From: Prevotellaceae bacterium | GTDB taxonomy: Bacteria > Bacteroidota > Bacteroidia > Bacteroidales > Paludibacteraceae | NCBI GenBank assembly: GCA_020636675.1 | Contig: JACJXK010000001.1 | Span: 1-64,000, forward strand | Reading direction: 5' to 3' | Length of the DNA: 64,000 bases | Shown: piece by piece, positions 26,910-35,106 of the stretch | Layout: each line of letters begins with the position of its first letter | Position numbering within the stretch: position 1 is the first letter of the stretch | Program-made: the position numbers and the translations under genes | The notes under the pieces: model-generated | What the model was told of the DNA's origin: nothing | Seen by the model: only the letters and a program-made list of their open reading frames with translations | Databases searched by the model: none

Positions 26910-29606
26910 TCAATACTTCACTATGCCATACTTGCCGTCGCTATCAACAACAGCCGTATTGGCCGTTGCACCGACCACCTTATTGTAGGAAGGATACAGC
27001 TTGATGCTTCCGGACTCGTCCATCACACCAAATTTGCCGTTCTTCTTATTCTTCAATATCTTCCCATCCACATCATAACCGACAGGAAGCAAAGAATTGC
27101 CTTTCTCATCAAAGCAAGTCTTATCTCCATTATTCTCCACATAGACTACCGTTCCATCAAAAGACAGAATTTTATCCGCAATAGCCGGAGTCATCTCCTC
27201 CCCTTTCGAGTTAAGGATGCCTTGCTTCTTGGTTGTTCTGGACGTATAAACGAAATACTTATCGTTGCCCGGCATCTGCTCAACATTCAGATACATCGGT
27301 TTCACAAGGATTTTTCCCTGCGGATCTATCAGACCCACCGTTGCGTTGGAGAAGATGCCCATATCGGCAAACTTCACAATCGTATATCTGTTGGCAGGCT
27401 TGTCCAGACGGACCTCATCTTTTGTAGTCAACAGCACCTTGCCGTCCAAAAAGACAAACTTCTCATTCTCAGCGCCAAAGAATCCCTGAATATAGAACAC
27501 ATTAGATATTTTCCCATCCTTATAGGTATTGCAGTTGGTGTCAAAGAAATGGCCGCCATCCACCAGCCGGTCATACTCCGTCTTCAAGACAACAGAACCA
27601 TTATAAAGCAATCCATACTTGCCGTTCTTCTTAACGACAGAGTACCCGTTGCAGAACTTCGTCATTTCATCATAAGATACAGGAACCACCTCCCGTCCGG
27701 TATAATCAACTGCGCCCCACTTGCCCGACTTACGGACACGAAGCAGGCCACAAGAGGCCTCGTCGTCCACATCGTCATAACCAAACAGCTGGGCATTCTG
27801 TCCTTGAGGAGAGACAAGACTGATTTGAGAACCGTTCTTTATCACAATGATATTGCCAGAATATGTCATTCTAGCCCCCGTATTGGCAGGAATGCTGGCA
27901 ATCTCTTCTCCTCTCGTGTTGATATAGCACCATTTGCTTCCTTTTCTGACCTTCGCCAATTTGTTCAGAAAGCAATCACCCAACTCATCGTACTCCAAAG
28001 GTATGTTCTGCTTTCCTGTCTTGTCTATGAAGCCAACCTTTCCGCCAACCACATAAGCCATCATCTTATCCGTTCCGCCACAATCCTTGAAGTAAGAAAG
28101 AGGACCGAAATAGAGATAATTGCCAGTAGTGTCAATCCAACCCTCCTTCGTGAAATTCTTGACACTAGCCACACCATCCGAATCAAAATAAGGGAGCATG
28201 TCCAACTCATTATCCATCATAACCGCACCTTGGTCATTGATGATTCCGTATTTCTTTCCCTTACGAGTTTTGATGAAACGGCTATCTATATCAGCGGAAG
28301 CCCGCCAAGAGACCTCGTCATATTGTTGGTTCACCAGCTGCTTTCCTTCTGCATCTATAATAATCAGACTACCATTGCTGTTCATTGCCACACCTCCGTT
28401 TGCCATCATCTTCAGATTGAACTGAGATAGATTTCCGGCGAGGAAAGGCGCAATCACCACCTCCGCACTATGGTCCATCACGCCCCAACTGCCCGCCAGC
28501 TTATAGGCGATGAATTTTCTTGACAACGGACGGATATCATTAGGCGACGACATTTCGAAAGCTCCTATGGACCTACCCGTCTCCACCTCTACAACACCCC
28601 ATCTGCCATTCTTCTTGGCTGCGATATAGCCCTCGGACATCTCTTTTCCAAACGCCTCATATTCCGGCATGATAATCTGTACTCCCGTTTCGCCGAGTAT
28701 ACCCCATACACCGAAATCATTAACCAGATAATAATTCTTTTTCAGAGACGAGTCGGAAACCAAAATAATGTTCTGGTACCGGGGAGCAACCATCCACGAA
28801 CTGCTTTTCTGCAGTTTAGCTATCTTCTCCTCAAAATCACGGACATTGGAAGTCTTTTCCGGATAATTGGCGATATATTTAGCATACGCATTAATCGTAT
28901 TCATCCGTTCAGCCTCCTCAAATGCCATCTTTTCCAACTTAGACTTCAGCACAGGCACCCATTTGGAATCCGGATAGGTGAAAACATAGCTAGTATAAGC
29001 GTCGGACGTTGCAGGAAGAGCCACGTAAGCCAACGAATCACGGAGAGCCACCGCCTGCGCCTTCTTTGGCGAATTAGGATAATCTGCGATGAACTTCTCC
29101 ACATCACGAACGGTGGCATTTTTCAATGTCTGCTGAAACAAGAGGTCTTCTCTCACCGCCTTGGCGTCAGACAGATAAGAGCAACCCTGACAAGCTCCGA
29201 TAATCTCGTCATAGGCCTCTAACGTACCCTTAGTCTTGGCATAAGACATGAGATTCTTCTCAATCTCCTCTCTCATCATCTCTATCGTAATCTCATTTTC
29301 GCGCAAGACGTCCATCACCAACTTATCATACAGATAGTCGCTATATGAAATGTTTTTATAAAGGGAATATGCTTTCAATGGATTATATCCGGCATATTTC
29401 GGACTATTATAAAGCAGACATTCTGAGATGTCAAACAAAAGTTTCTCACGCGAACTGGAAATTTTGTTTTCTATCTTCGCACGCGACTTAACCGCATTCT
29501 CATATTTGCCTTTTCTGACCTGCTTAATAATATCTCCACTATCCAAAGCAAATGAAGAAAAGGTGACCATGCCCACCAATGCAAGCGTAATGATTCTACG
29601 TTTCAT
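26910..29606 (-). CDS. Secreted WG-repeat protein
   Basis: A protein of 898 residues with a signal peptide (MKRRIITLALVGMVTFSSFA) when started at ATG 29606. Residues about 20-260 are helical and contain TPR-like or outer-membrane assembly-like segments (FIADYPNSPKKAQAVALRD, TYPDSKWVPVLKSKL). The rest is a series of about a dozen WG repeats, each around 30-60 residues with the pattern WGV-D--G or YGI (for example NGRWGVVEVETG, AGSWGVMDHS, SGKWGAVDYTG, NGKFGVMDES), expected to form a beta-rich structure. Role unknown; likely periplasmic or cell-surface binding. It has its own promoter and terminator. Confidence 0.85.
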   Translation of the reverse strand: MKRRIITLALVGMVTFSSFALDSGDIIKQVRKGKYENAVKSRAKIENKISSSREKLLFDISECLLYNSPKYAGYNPLKAYSLYKNISYSDYLYDKLVMDVLRENEITIEMMREEIEKNLMSYAKTKGTLEAYDEIIGACQGCSYLSDAKAVREDLLFQQTLKNATVRDVEKFIADYPNSPKKAQAVALRDSLAYVALPATSDAYTSYVFTYPDSKWVPVLKSKLEKMAFEEAERMNTINAYAKYIANYPEKTSNVRDFEEKIAKLQKSSSWMVAPRYQNIILVSDSSLKKNYYLVNDFGVWGILGETGVQIIMPEYEAFGKEMSEGYIAAKKNGRWGVVEVETGRSIGAFEMSSPNDIRPLSRKFIAYKLAGSWGVMDHSAEVVIAPFLAGNLSQFNLKMMANGGVAMNSNGSLIIIDAEGKQLVNQQYDEVSWRASADIDSRFIKTRKGKKYGIINDQGAVMMDNELDMLPYFDSDGVASVKNFTKEGWIDTTGNYLYFGPLSYFKDCGGTDKMMAYVVGGKVGFIDKTGKQNIPLEYDELGDCFLNKLAKVRKGSKWCYINTRGEEIASIPANTGARMTYSGNIIVIKNGSQISLVSPQGQNAQLFGYDDVDDEASCGLLRVRKSGKWGAVDYTGREVVPVSYDEMTKFCNGYSVVKKNGKYGLLYNGSVVLKTEYDRLVDGGHFFDTNCNTYKDGKISNVFYIQGFFGAENEKFVFLDGKVLLTTKDEVRLDKPANRYTIVKFADMGIFSNATVGLIDPQGKILVKPMYLNVEQMPGNDKYFVYTSRTTKKQGILNSKGEEMTPAIADKILSFDGTVVYVENNGDKTCFDEKGNSLLPVGYDVDGKILKNKKNGKFGVMDESGSIKLYPSYNKVVGATANTAVVDSDGKYGIVKY

Positions 29607-29705
29607 TTCGATACTCCTTTTTAATTTATTCAACATTATTAACAGAACATTCTACGTTCCATTCCCGTTGTCTTCCAGCAAAAGAATAGGAAGAAAACAA
29701 GAAAT

Positions 29706-29713
29706 CAAATATA
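29706..29713 (-). promoter_or_regulatory. Probable -7 element of the WG-repeat gene
   Basis: TATATTTG on the minus strand fits TAnnTTTG, with a TTG 17 bases before it. It leaves a leader of about 90 bases containing AAGGAGT before the ATG at 29606. Confidence 0.5.
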
Positions 29714-29747
29714 TGGAAAAAAGTCACAAACAAGAAAATTTAACGCA

Positions 29748-30671
29748 TTAAAAAGAAACCGCATCCTCATACTTTTCAACAGAAGTAGCCTTTTTTATCG
29801 CCTTTCTTCTCTTCCTGTCCATTTCAGGATAGAAATACTCCCAGAAATCCTTCATCTTCGAGACAACCTGCACATCACCACCCTTCAGTCGTTCACGGTA
29901 AGCACCGTAGACCAAGTCGTGGAGCTGGCGATAGCGGTCAAGACGTTCCGTCTCCGAGAGACAGACATCTTTAGCATACTCCATGGCCAGTTCAGGATGA
30001 GCCAACAAGCCACGTCCTACCATCACACCCGCCAATTTAGGGAAACGGGAAGTTATGCGCTCTATATCTTCCACACTCCGCACATCGCCATTATAGACCA
30101 AAGGCAAGCTGCACGCATCATAGAAACGGGCAAACGCATCCATATCCACATCGCCCTTATACTGCTGCGTCCCCAAACGGGCATGCATCGCAATCTGGGA
30201 GACGCCCAACTTCTCGAATATAGGCAATAGGGCCAGGCACTCCTCCTGCGAATCCATACCCAAACGCATCTTCACAGAAAAAGAGACGTCGGGATAATCG
30301 GCAACAGAAGAGAGCATCTCCTCCACCTTATCCGGGCAAGGCAACATACCGGCACCTTTCTGCTTGTGGGCTATCAGAGGGAAGGGACAACCAAGATTGA
30401 CATCCACCTTCTTGTATCCATTTTCAGAGACGACAGACATCAACTGATGGAAGTCAGCCTTCGTATCGGCCAAAATCTGAGGCACGAGATTCGGGACGTG
30501 ATTATTTTCCGGTTTTATGCCTACAATGTCACGAGTCCTTATTTCCTTTCTTTCAATACGTATGAATGGAGTATAATAAGAATCAACAGATCCGAACACC
30601 TGTTCAAACGCATTTCTATAACAATAGTCCGTACAACCCTGCAATGGGGCAAAGAGAATTTTATATTTCAT
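29748..30671 (-). CDS. tRNA-dihydrouridine synthase family protein
   Basis: FMN enzyme that reduces uridines in tRNA to dihydrouridine. The start at ATG 30671 gives 307 residues and MKYKILFAPLQGCTDYCYRN, the family's N-terminal motif. Further seen are the catalytic Cys in VNLGCPFPLIAHKQKGAGML, the FMN-binding KMRLG, HARLGTQQYKG, YNGDVRS and GVMVGRGLLAHPEL. Which tRNA positions it modifies cannot be told. It stands behind the terminator of the TPR gene and before the WG-repeat gene. Confidence 0.9.
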   Translation of the reverse strand: MKYKILFAPLQGCTDYCYRNAFEQVFGSVDSYYTPFIRIERKEIRTRDIVGIKPENNHVPNLVPQILADTKADFHQLMSVVSENGYKKVDVNLGCPFPLIAHKQKGAGMLPCPDKVEEMLSSVADYPDVSFSVKMRLGMDSQEECLALLPIFEKLGVSQIAMHARLGTQQYKGDVDMDAFARFYDACSLPLVYNGDVRSVEDIERITSRFPKLAGVMVGRGLLAHPELAMEYAKDVCLSETERLDRYRQLHDLVYGAYRERLKGGDVQVVSKMKDFWEYFYPEMDRKRRKAIKKATSVEKYEDAVSF

Positions 30672-30695
30672 GAAATGATAATTATAATATAATTC

Positions 30696-30741
30696 AAAAA
30701 CGAGAAAGACTTCCACGGCAAGAACCATGGAAGTCTTTCTC
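30696..30741 (-). terminator. Terminator of gyrA-TPR unit
   Basis: A 17-base arm GAGAAAGACTTCCACGG (30702-30718) pairs almost perfectly with CCATGGAAGTCTTTCTC; on the minus strand it is followed by TTTTT. Confidence 0.9.
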
Positions 30742-30765
30742 CTTATCTCATTTTATCAAGAGCCA

Positions 30766-31986
30766 TTAATTCTCTAAAGCCTTGATTTCCGAGTCAATAT
30801 TTTCATATTCCGCACCTTTGTCTGTACGAAGGTAAGCAGCACGCAACACACGCAAATTATCTATATCCTTAGGATTCATAGATCTTGCGTTCTCCAAATA
30901 AGGGATAGCCTTCTGGAACTCTGCATTAGCACGTTTACGCTCCGCCTGATATTTTTTGTTATCTCTGATAGAGCTAGCATTATCATTGATTTCCTCTGCC
31001 TTGGTAACATAAACAAGACCCAAACCTGTCTGAGCAAGATAGTTGCTATTGTCCATCTGCAAAGCCTGGTTATAAGAAGAGACAGCACCCGCATAATCCT
31101 TCTTAGCCTGCAACAACAAGTTACCTTTTACAGCATAGTATTGTGCGTTCTTAGGTTCATTTTTGATGGCATTGTCCAAATATGCGATAGCCTCATCCAC
31201 CTTTTTTGAAGAGATGTAGTAATTAATCAAACTACCCATTAAGAACGAGCTCTTTGGATATTTCTTCAAACCATTCTGTAGCGTAGCCACATATTTAGCC
31301 TCATCCTTATCCTTATACTCACCTGCCAGCCACTCATACATCTCCTCTGCCTTATAGCCTGCATCCTTCAACTCTTCCATATATTTGATAGTCAAAGACT
31401 TCATCTCAGGGACACGACTGGCAGCGTTTATTGTATAATACTTAATCTCATTATAAAGAGTATCCTTCTCCAGTCCGGCATCCTTCATAATAGGATAAGA
31501 AGGAAGCTCCAGATATTTTCCCCACAAAAGAGCAGCCGTCTTATAATCATTCATGTTATAATTATTAAGGCCTTCATTAATGAGATATTTGCCATAAGTT
31601 TCCAAATTCTTCTTTATCTCCTTCTGGTACTTAGGTTTAACCTTTCCTTTTTCGTCGGGAAGAAGTCCATATTCAGCAGCCTTAGCATAAGCGTCAATGG
31701 CATTCACCAAGTATTCATTCTTGACAGCCTGGTTGGATGATTGATTCATCAGCCTCTTCTTTTCCTCTTCTTCGTAATATTTGTAATAAACATTACCTGC
31801 CACGAAATAGGTTTTTTCCCACTTTTCGGTAGAAGGATCCTTCATGGCAGCTTCAATGCTAGCCTTTGCGCCTACCAAGTCCACTGGATCATACAATGCA
31901 TTTTCGGCTTTGCTGACGTTTCTCTTTTGGGCAAATCCGGATGCTGCCATAGCTAACAACACCAAAGAAATCGCAATTTTTTTCAT
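30766..31986 (-). CDS. Periplasmic TPR protein downstream of gyrA
   Basis: A 406-residue protein with signal peptide MKKIAISLVLLAMAASGFAQ. It contains several tetratricopeptide repeats, seen as YFVAGNVYYKYY, NAIDAYAKAAEYG, AIAYLDNAIKNEPKNAQYY, GNLLLQAKKDYAGAVSSYN and a final AIPYLENARSMNPKDI; these form helical pairs used for protein contacts. The last part is Lys/Glu-rich. Partner unknown. It lies 30 bases after gyrA, an arrangement I know from other Bacteroidales, and ends at a strong terminator. Confidence 0.85.
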   Translation of the reverse strand: MKKIAISLVLLAMAASGFAQKRNVSKAENALYDPVDLVGAKASIEAAMKDPSTEKWEKTYFVAGNVYYKYYEEEEKKRLMNQSSNQAVKNEYLVNAIDAYAKAAEYGLLPDEKGKVKPKYQKEIKKNLETYGKYLINEGLNNYNMNDYKTAALLWGKYLELPSYPIMKDAGLEKDTLYNEIKYYTINAASRVPEMKSLTIKYMEELKDAGYKAEEMYEWLAGEYKDKDEAKYVATLQNGLKKYPKSSFLMGSLINYYISSKKVDEAIAYLDNAIKNEPKNAQYYAVKGNLLLQAKKDYAGAVSSYNQALQMDNSNYLAQTGLGLVYVTKAEEINDNASSIRDNKKYQAERKRANAEFQKAIPYLENARSMNPKDIDNLRVLRAAYLRTDKGAEYENIDSEIKALEN

Positions 31987-32016
31987 TTTTCTACTGTTAT
32001 TATTTTTGAATTCATT

Positions 32017-34590
32017 TTATTCCTGACTTTCATCTTTTTGAGCCTCTTCCGATGTTTCTTCATTCTGAACATCCGTCACGACATCCGCATCCATAATAGC
32101 GTTTTCGGCCTCCAGAGCTTCGGCAAGGAGTTCTTCCTCTTCCTCCGAGTCTACAATACATACAGAAGCTATCCTATCGTTTCTCTTTCCGAGGTTGATC
32201 AAACGCACACCTTGCGTAGCGCGTCCCATCACACGAATAGACTCTACCTTCAAGCGAATCGTGATACCCGATTTATTGATGATCATCAGATCCTTGTCGT
32301 CGGTAACACTCTTGATGGTGACCAGCTTACCTGTTTTATCCGTTATGCTGATTGTCTTCACGCCCTTACCGCCTCGGTTAGTGACACGATAGTCTTCAAT
32401 GTCCGAACGTTTTCCATATCCCTGTTCAGAAACCACCATGATTGTCTCCGCCTTAGAATCGGCGATAGCTATCATACCTACCACTTCGTCTTCGCCGTCC
32501 TCATCGAGAACCATACCTTTGACACCTGTGGCAGTACGGCCCATCTCCCTCACCTTCGTTTCGTTAAAGCGGATAGCCCTACCATTTCTGTTGGCCAAAA
32601 TCACCTCACTGTTACCATCTGTCAGGCGGACTTGGATAACCTGATCATTCTCCCGGATAGTGATTGCGTTCACTCCGTTGGCACGAGGACGCGCGTAAGC
32701 CTCCAAAGAGGTTTTCTTCACCACACCCTGCTTCGTGCAGAACATCAAGAAATGGTTTTTGTTGAATTCTGCATCATCCAACGTCTTCACCTTAATGAAG
32801 GCTGTGATGGAATCGTCAGACTCAATATTCAGCATATTCTGGATAGCGCGACCCTTCGTGTTCTTCGAACCTTCCGGAATATCGTACACCTTCATCCAAT
32901 AACAACGGCCCTTCTGCGTGAAGAACATCATCGTGTTGTGCATAGAGGCAGGATAGATATACTCAATAAAGTCCTCATCCCTAGCACCGCTACCCTTAGA
33001 ACCCACGCCACCACGGCTCTGCAATTTAAACTCAGAGAGAGGAGTCCGCTTAATGTACCCCAAATGGGAAAGGGTGATGATCATCTCATCATCCGCATAG
33101 AAATCTTCAGGATTAAACTCATCCGAGGCATATACGATTTCGGAGCGACGAGAATCGCCATACTTGGCCTTCACCTCCAAAAGCTCCTCCTTTATGATTT
33201 TCATACGCAGTTCGAAGCTGGCAAGCACCTCCTTGTAATATTCAATCTTCTTCATCAACTCGGCATATTCGGCACGAAGATCGTCAACAGCCAAACCCGT
33301 CAGCTGCCTCAAACGCATCTCCACGATGGCGCGAGCCTGAATGTCAGACAAGTTGAAACGCTCCATCAATCCGTTACGGGCCTCATCTACCGTTTTGGAA
33401 GTCTTTATGATGCGGACAACCTCGTCTATGTTATCACAAGCTATGATCAAGCCCTCCAATATATGGGCTCTTTTCTCAGCCTCACGAAGTTCGAACTTCG
33501 TACGACGGGTCACCACATCATGCCTATGTTCGACAAACAAGGAGATCAGATCCTTCAAGTTGAGCATTTGCGGCCTACCCTTCACCAAAGCGATGCTATT
33601 TACACCGAACGACGACTGTAACGCCGTATATTTAAAAAGTTTGTTCAATACGACATTGGCGTTGGCCTCTTTCTTCACATCCACCACGATACGCATACCC
33701 TCACGGTCTGACTCATCATTGATGTTAGAGATGCCTTCCACCTTCTTCTCCTCTACCAAGGCAACGACAGACTTGATCAACTCCGACTTATTGACCTGAT
33801 AAGGAATTTCACGGACAATGATCTTCTCCCTGCCGTTATTCTCCGTCTCAATCTCCACTTTAGAGCGGATAACCACACGACCGCGGCCTGTCTCATAAGC
33901 CGCCTTCACTCCCGCATAGCCATAGATATAACCACCCGTAGGAAAATCAGGAGCCTTTATATACTTAATCAGTTCGTCTATTGAGATGTCATTATTATCA
34001 ATATAAGCCACAATGGCATCAACCGTATCTGAAAGGTTATGAGGTGGCATGTTAGTTGCCATACCCACAGCGATACCAGAAGCTCCGTTCACCAAAAGGT
34101 TCGGGATACGAGTCGGCATCACCGTTGGTTCCTGCAATGTATCATCGAAGTTATTCTGAAAATCTACAGTATCTTTGTCTAGGTCAATCAAAATATCCTC
34201 CGCTATCTTACGGAGTCTGGCCTCCGTATAACGCATAGCGGCAGGTCCGTCACCATCGACAGAACCAAAGTTTCCCTGTCCGTCGACCAACGGATAACGC
34301 AATGTCCATGGCTGAGCCAGACGCACCATTGTAAAATAAACGGAAGAATCGCCATGTGGATGGTACTTTCCCAAAACCTCTCCAACTATTCTCGCAGACT
34401 TCTTAGTCGGCTTGTTCGAAAACAATCCCAATTCATTCATTCCAAACAGCACACGACGATGAACGGGTTTAAATCCGTCTCTGACATCCGGTAGTGCACG
34501 AGATACGATTACAGACATTGAATAATCAATGTATGATGACCTCATCTCCTCGTTAATATCAATTTTGATAATTCTGTCTTGATCAACCAT
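32017..34590 (-). CDS. gyrA: DNA gyrase subunit A
   Basis: Breakage-reunion subunit of gyrase, introducing negative supercoils. The 857 residues include RALPDVRDGFKPVHRR, the quinolone-determining region KYHPHGDSSVYFTMVRLAQ, the catalytic Tyr in AMRYTEARL near residue 120, and the beta-pinwheel C-terminal domain with a QSRGGVGSKG gyrase box variant. The tail is acidic (EEEELLAEALEAE and onward), as in many family members. At the site matching E. coli Asp87 the residue is Phe. A GGAGGAAT ribosome site precedes the ATG. Followed by the TPR gene. Confidence 0.97.
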   Translation of the reverse strand: MVDQDRIIKIDINEEMRSSYIDYSMSVIVSRALPDVRDGFKPVHRRVLFGMNELGLFSNKPTKKSARIVGEVLGKYHPHGDSSVYFTMVRLAQPWTLRYPLVDGQGNFGSVDGDGPAAMRYTEARLRKIAEDILIDLDKDTVDFQNNFDDTLQEPTVMPTRIPNLLVNGASGIAVGMATNMPPHNLSDTVDAIVAYIDNNDISIDELIKYIKAPDFPTGGYIYGYAGVKAAYETGRGRVVIRSKVEIETENNGREKIIVREIPYQVNKSELIKSVVALVEEKKVEGISNINDESDREGMRIVVDVKKEANANVVLNKLFKYTALQSSFGVNSIALVKGRPQMLNLKDLISLFVEHRHDVVTRRTKFELREAEKRAHILEGLIIACDNIDEVVRIIKTSKTVDEARNGLMERFNLSDIQARAIVEMRLRQLTGLAVDDLRAEYAELMKKIEYYKEVLASFELRMKIIKEELLEVKAKYGDSRRSEIVYASDEFNPEDFYADDEMIITLSHLGYIKRTPLSEFKLQSRGGVGSKGSGARDEDFIEYIYPASMHNTMMFFTQKGRCYWMKVYDIPEGSKNTKGRAIQNMLNIESDDSITAFIKVKTLDDAEFNKNHFLMFCTKQGVVKKTSLEAYARPRANGVNAITIRENDQVIQVRLTDGNSEVILANRNGRAIRFNETKVREMGRTATGVKGMVLDEDGEDEVVGMIAIADSKAETIMVVSEQGYGKRSDIEDYRVTNRGGKGVKTISITDKTGKLVTIKSVTDDKDLMIINKSGITIRLKVESIRVMGRATQGVRLINLGKRNDRIASVCIVDSEEEEELLAEALEAENAIMDADVVTDVQNEETSEEAQKDESQE

Positions 34591-34626
34591 TTATATCAAT
34601 TGTTAAATATTCCTCCAAAAAACGCA

Positions 34627-34659
34627 CTAAAATACGATTTTTTGTTGAATCAAGCAAAA
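34627..34659 (-). promoter_or_regulatory. Probable promoter of gyrA
   Basis: On the minus strand TTTTGC (34659-34654), then TATTTTAG (34634-34627), one base off TAnnTTTG with the right spacing. About 35 bases before the start codon. Confidence 0.5.
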
Positions 34660-34929
34660 GGTTTTCCGAAAGATATGTTTTTTTATTCCGTTTCAGGCTC
34701 TTCTCTTCATCTCTCCCATAAGAGTCACATCTTTTTTTCATGACAAAATGTCATTATACAAAAACAAGGCACACATACAAGATAAAAAGATAAGAATCAA
34801 CGCATTAAAGCAGAGGTGCCTTAATATAACAAAACATTGGTATAATTATTGATAGGTTAGAAAGTTACAAATGCGGATTCTTTTAATATTGAATAACTCA
34901 TTTTAAATAGCAAGACCTCGAATTTGTGC

Positions 34930-35106
34930 TATATTTGCATAGTGGGATTAGTAATTTATTTGAAAGCGGAAACGCAACACCAACAAAGGGGAACAAATCG
35001 GTACGCACCATATGCGTTCTAAGGGAAACAAGGAAACGGGCCATACTTACCCATTAGGAAGGTTCCCCAAAGGCCATACTAATTACAAAAACAGAAAGAT
35101 ACATTT
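34930..35106 (+). promoter_or_regulatory. Promoter and long structured leader of clpC
   Basis: TATATTTG (34930-34937) fits the -7 consensus; about 165 bases separate it from the clpC ATG. The leader has inverted pairs: ACGCA/TGCGT near 35003-35017, GGGGAAC near 34987 with GTTCCCC near 35063, and a repeated GGCCATACT at about 35041 and 35073. No known riboswitch class was recognised. The remaining gap back to gyrA (34660-34929) is AT-rich with no other feature seen. Confidence 0.45.

Noticed and set aside
27222..28430. 402-codon open frame opposite the WG-repeat gene
   Set aside because: Antisense shadow of a repetitive gene; composition is not protein-like and the minus-strand gene has signal peptide and repeats.
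32038..33621. 527-codon open frame opposite gyrA
   Set aside because: Antisense shadow of a clearly identified gyrA.
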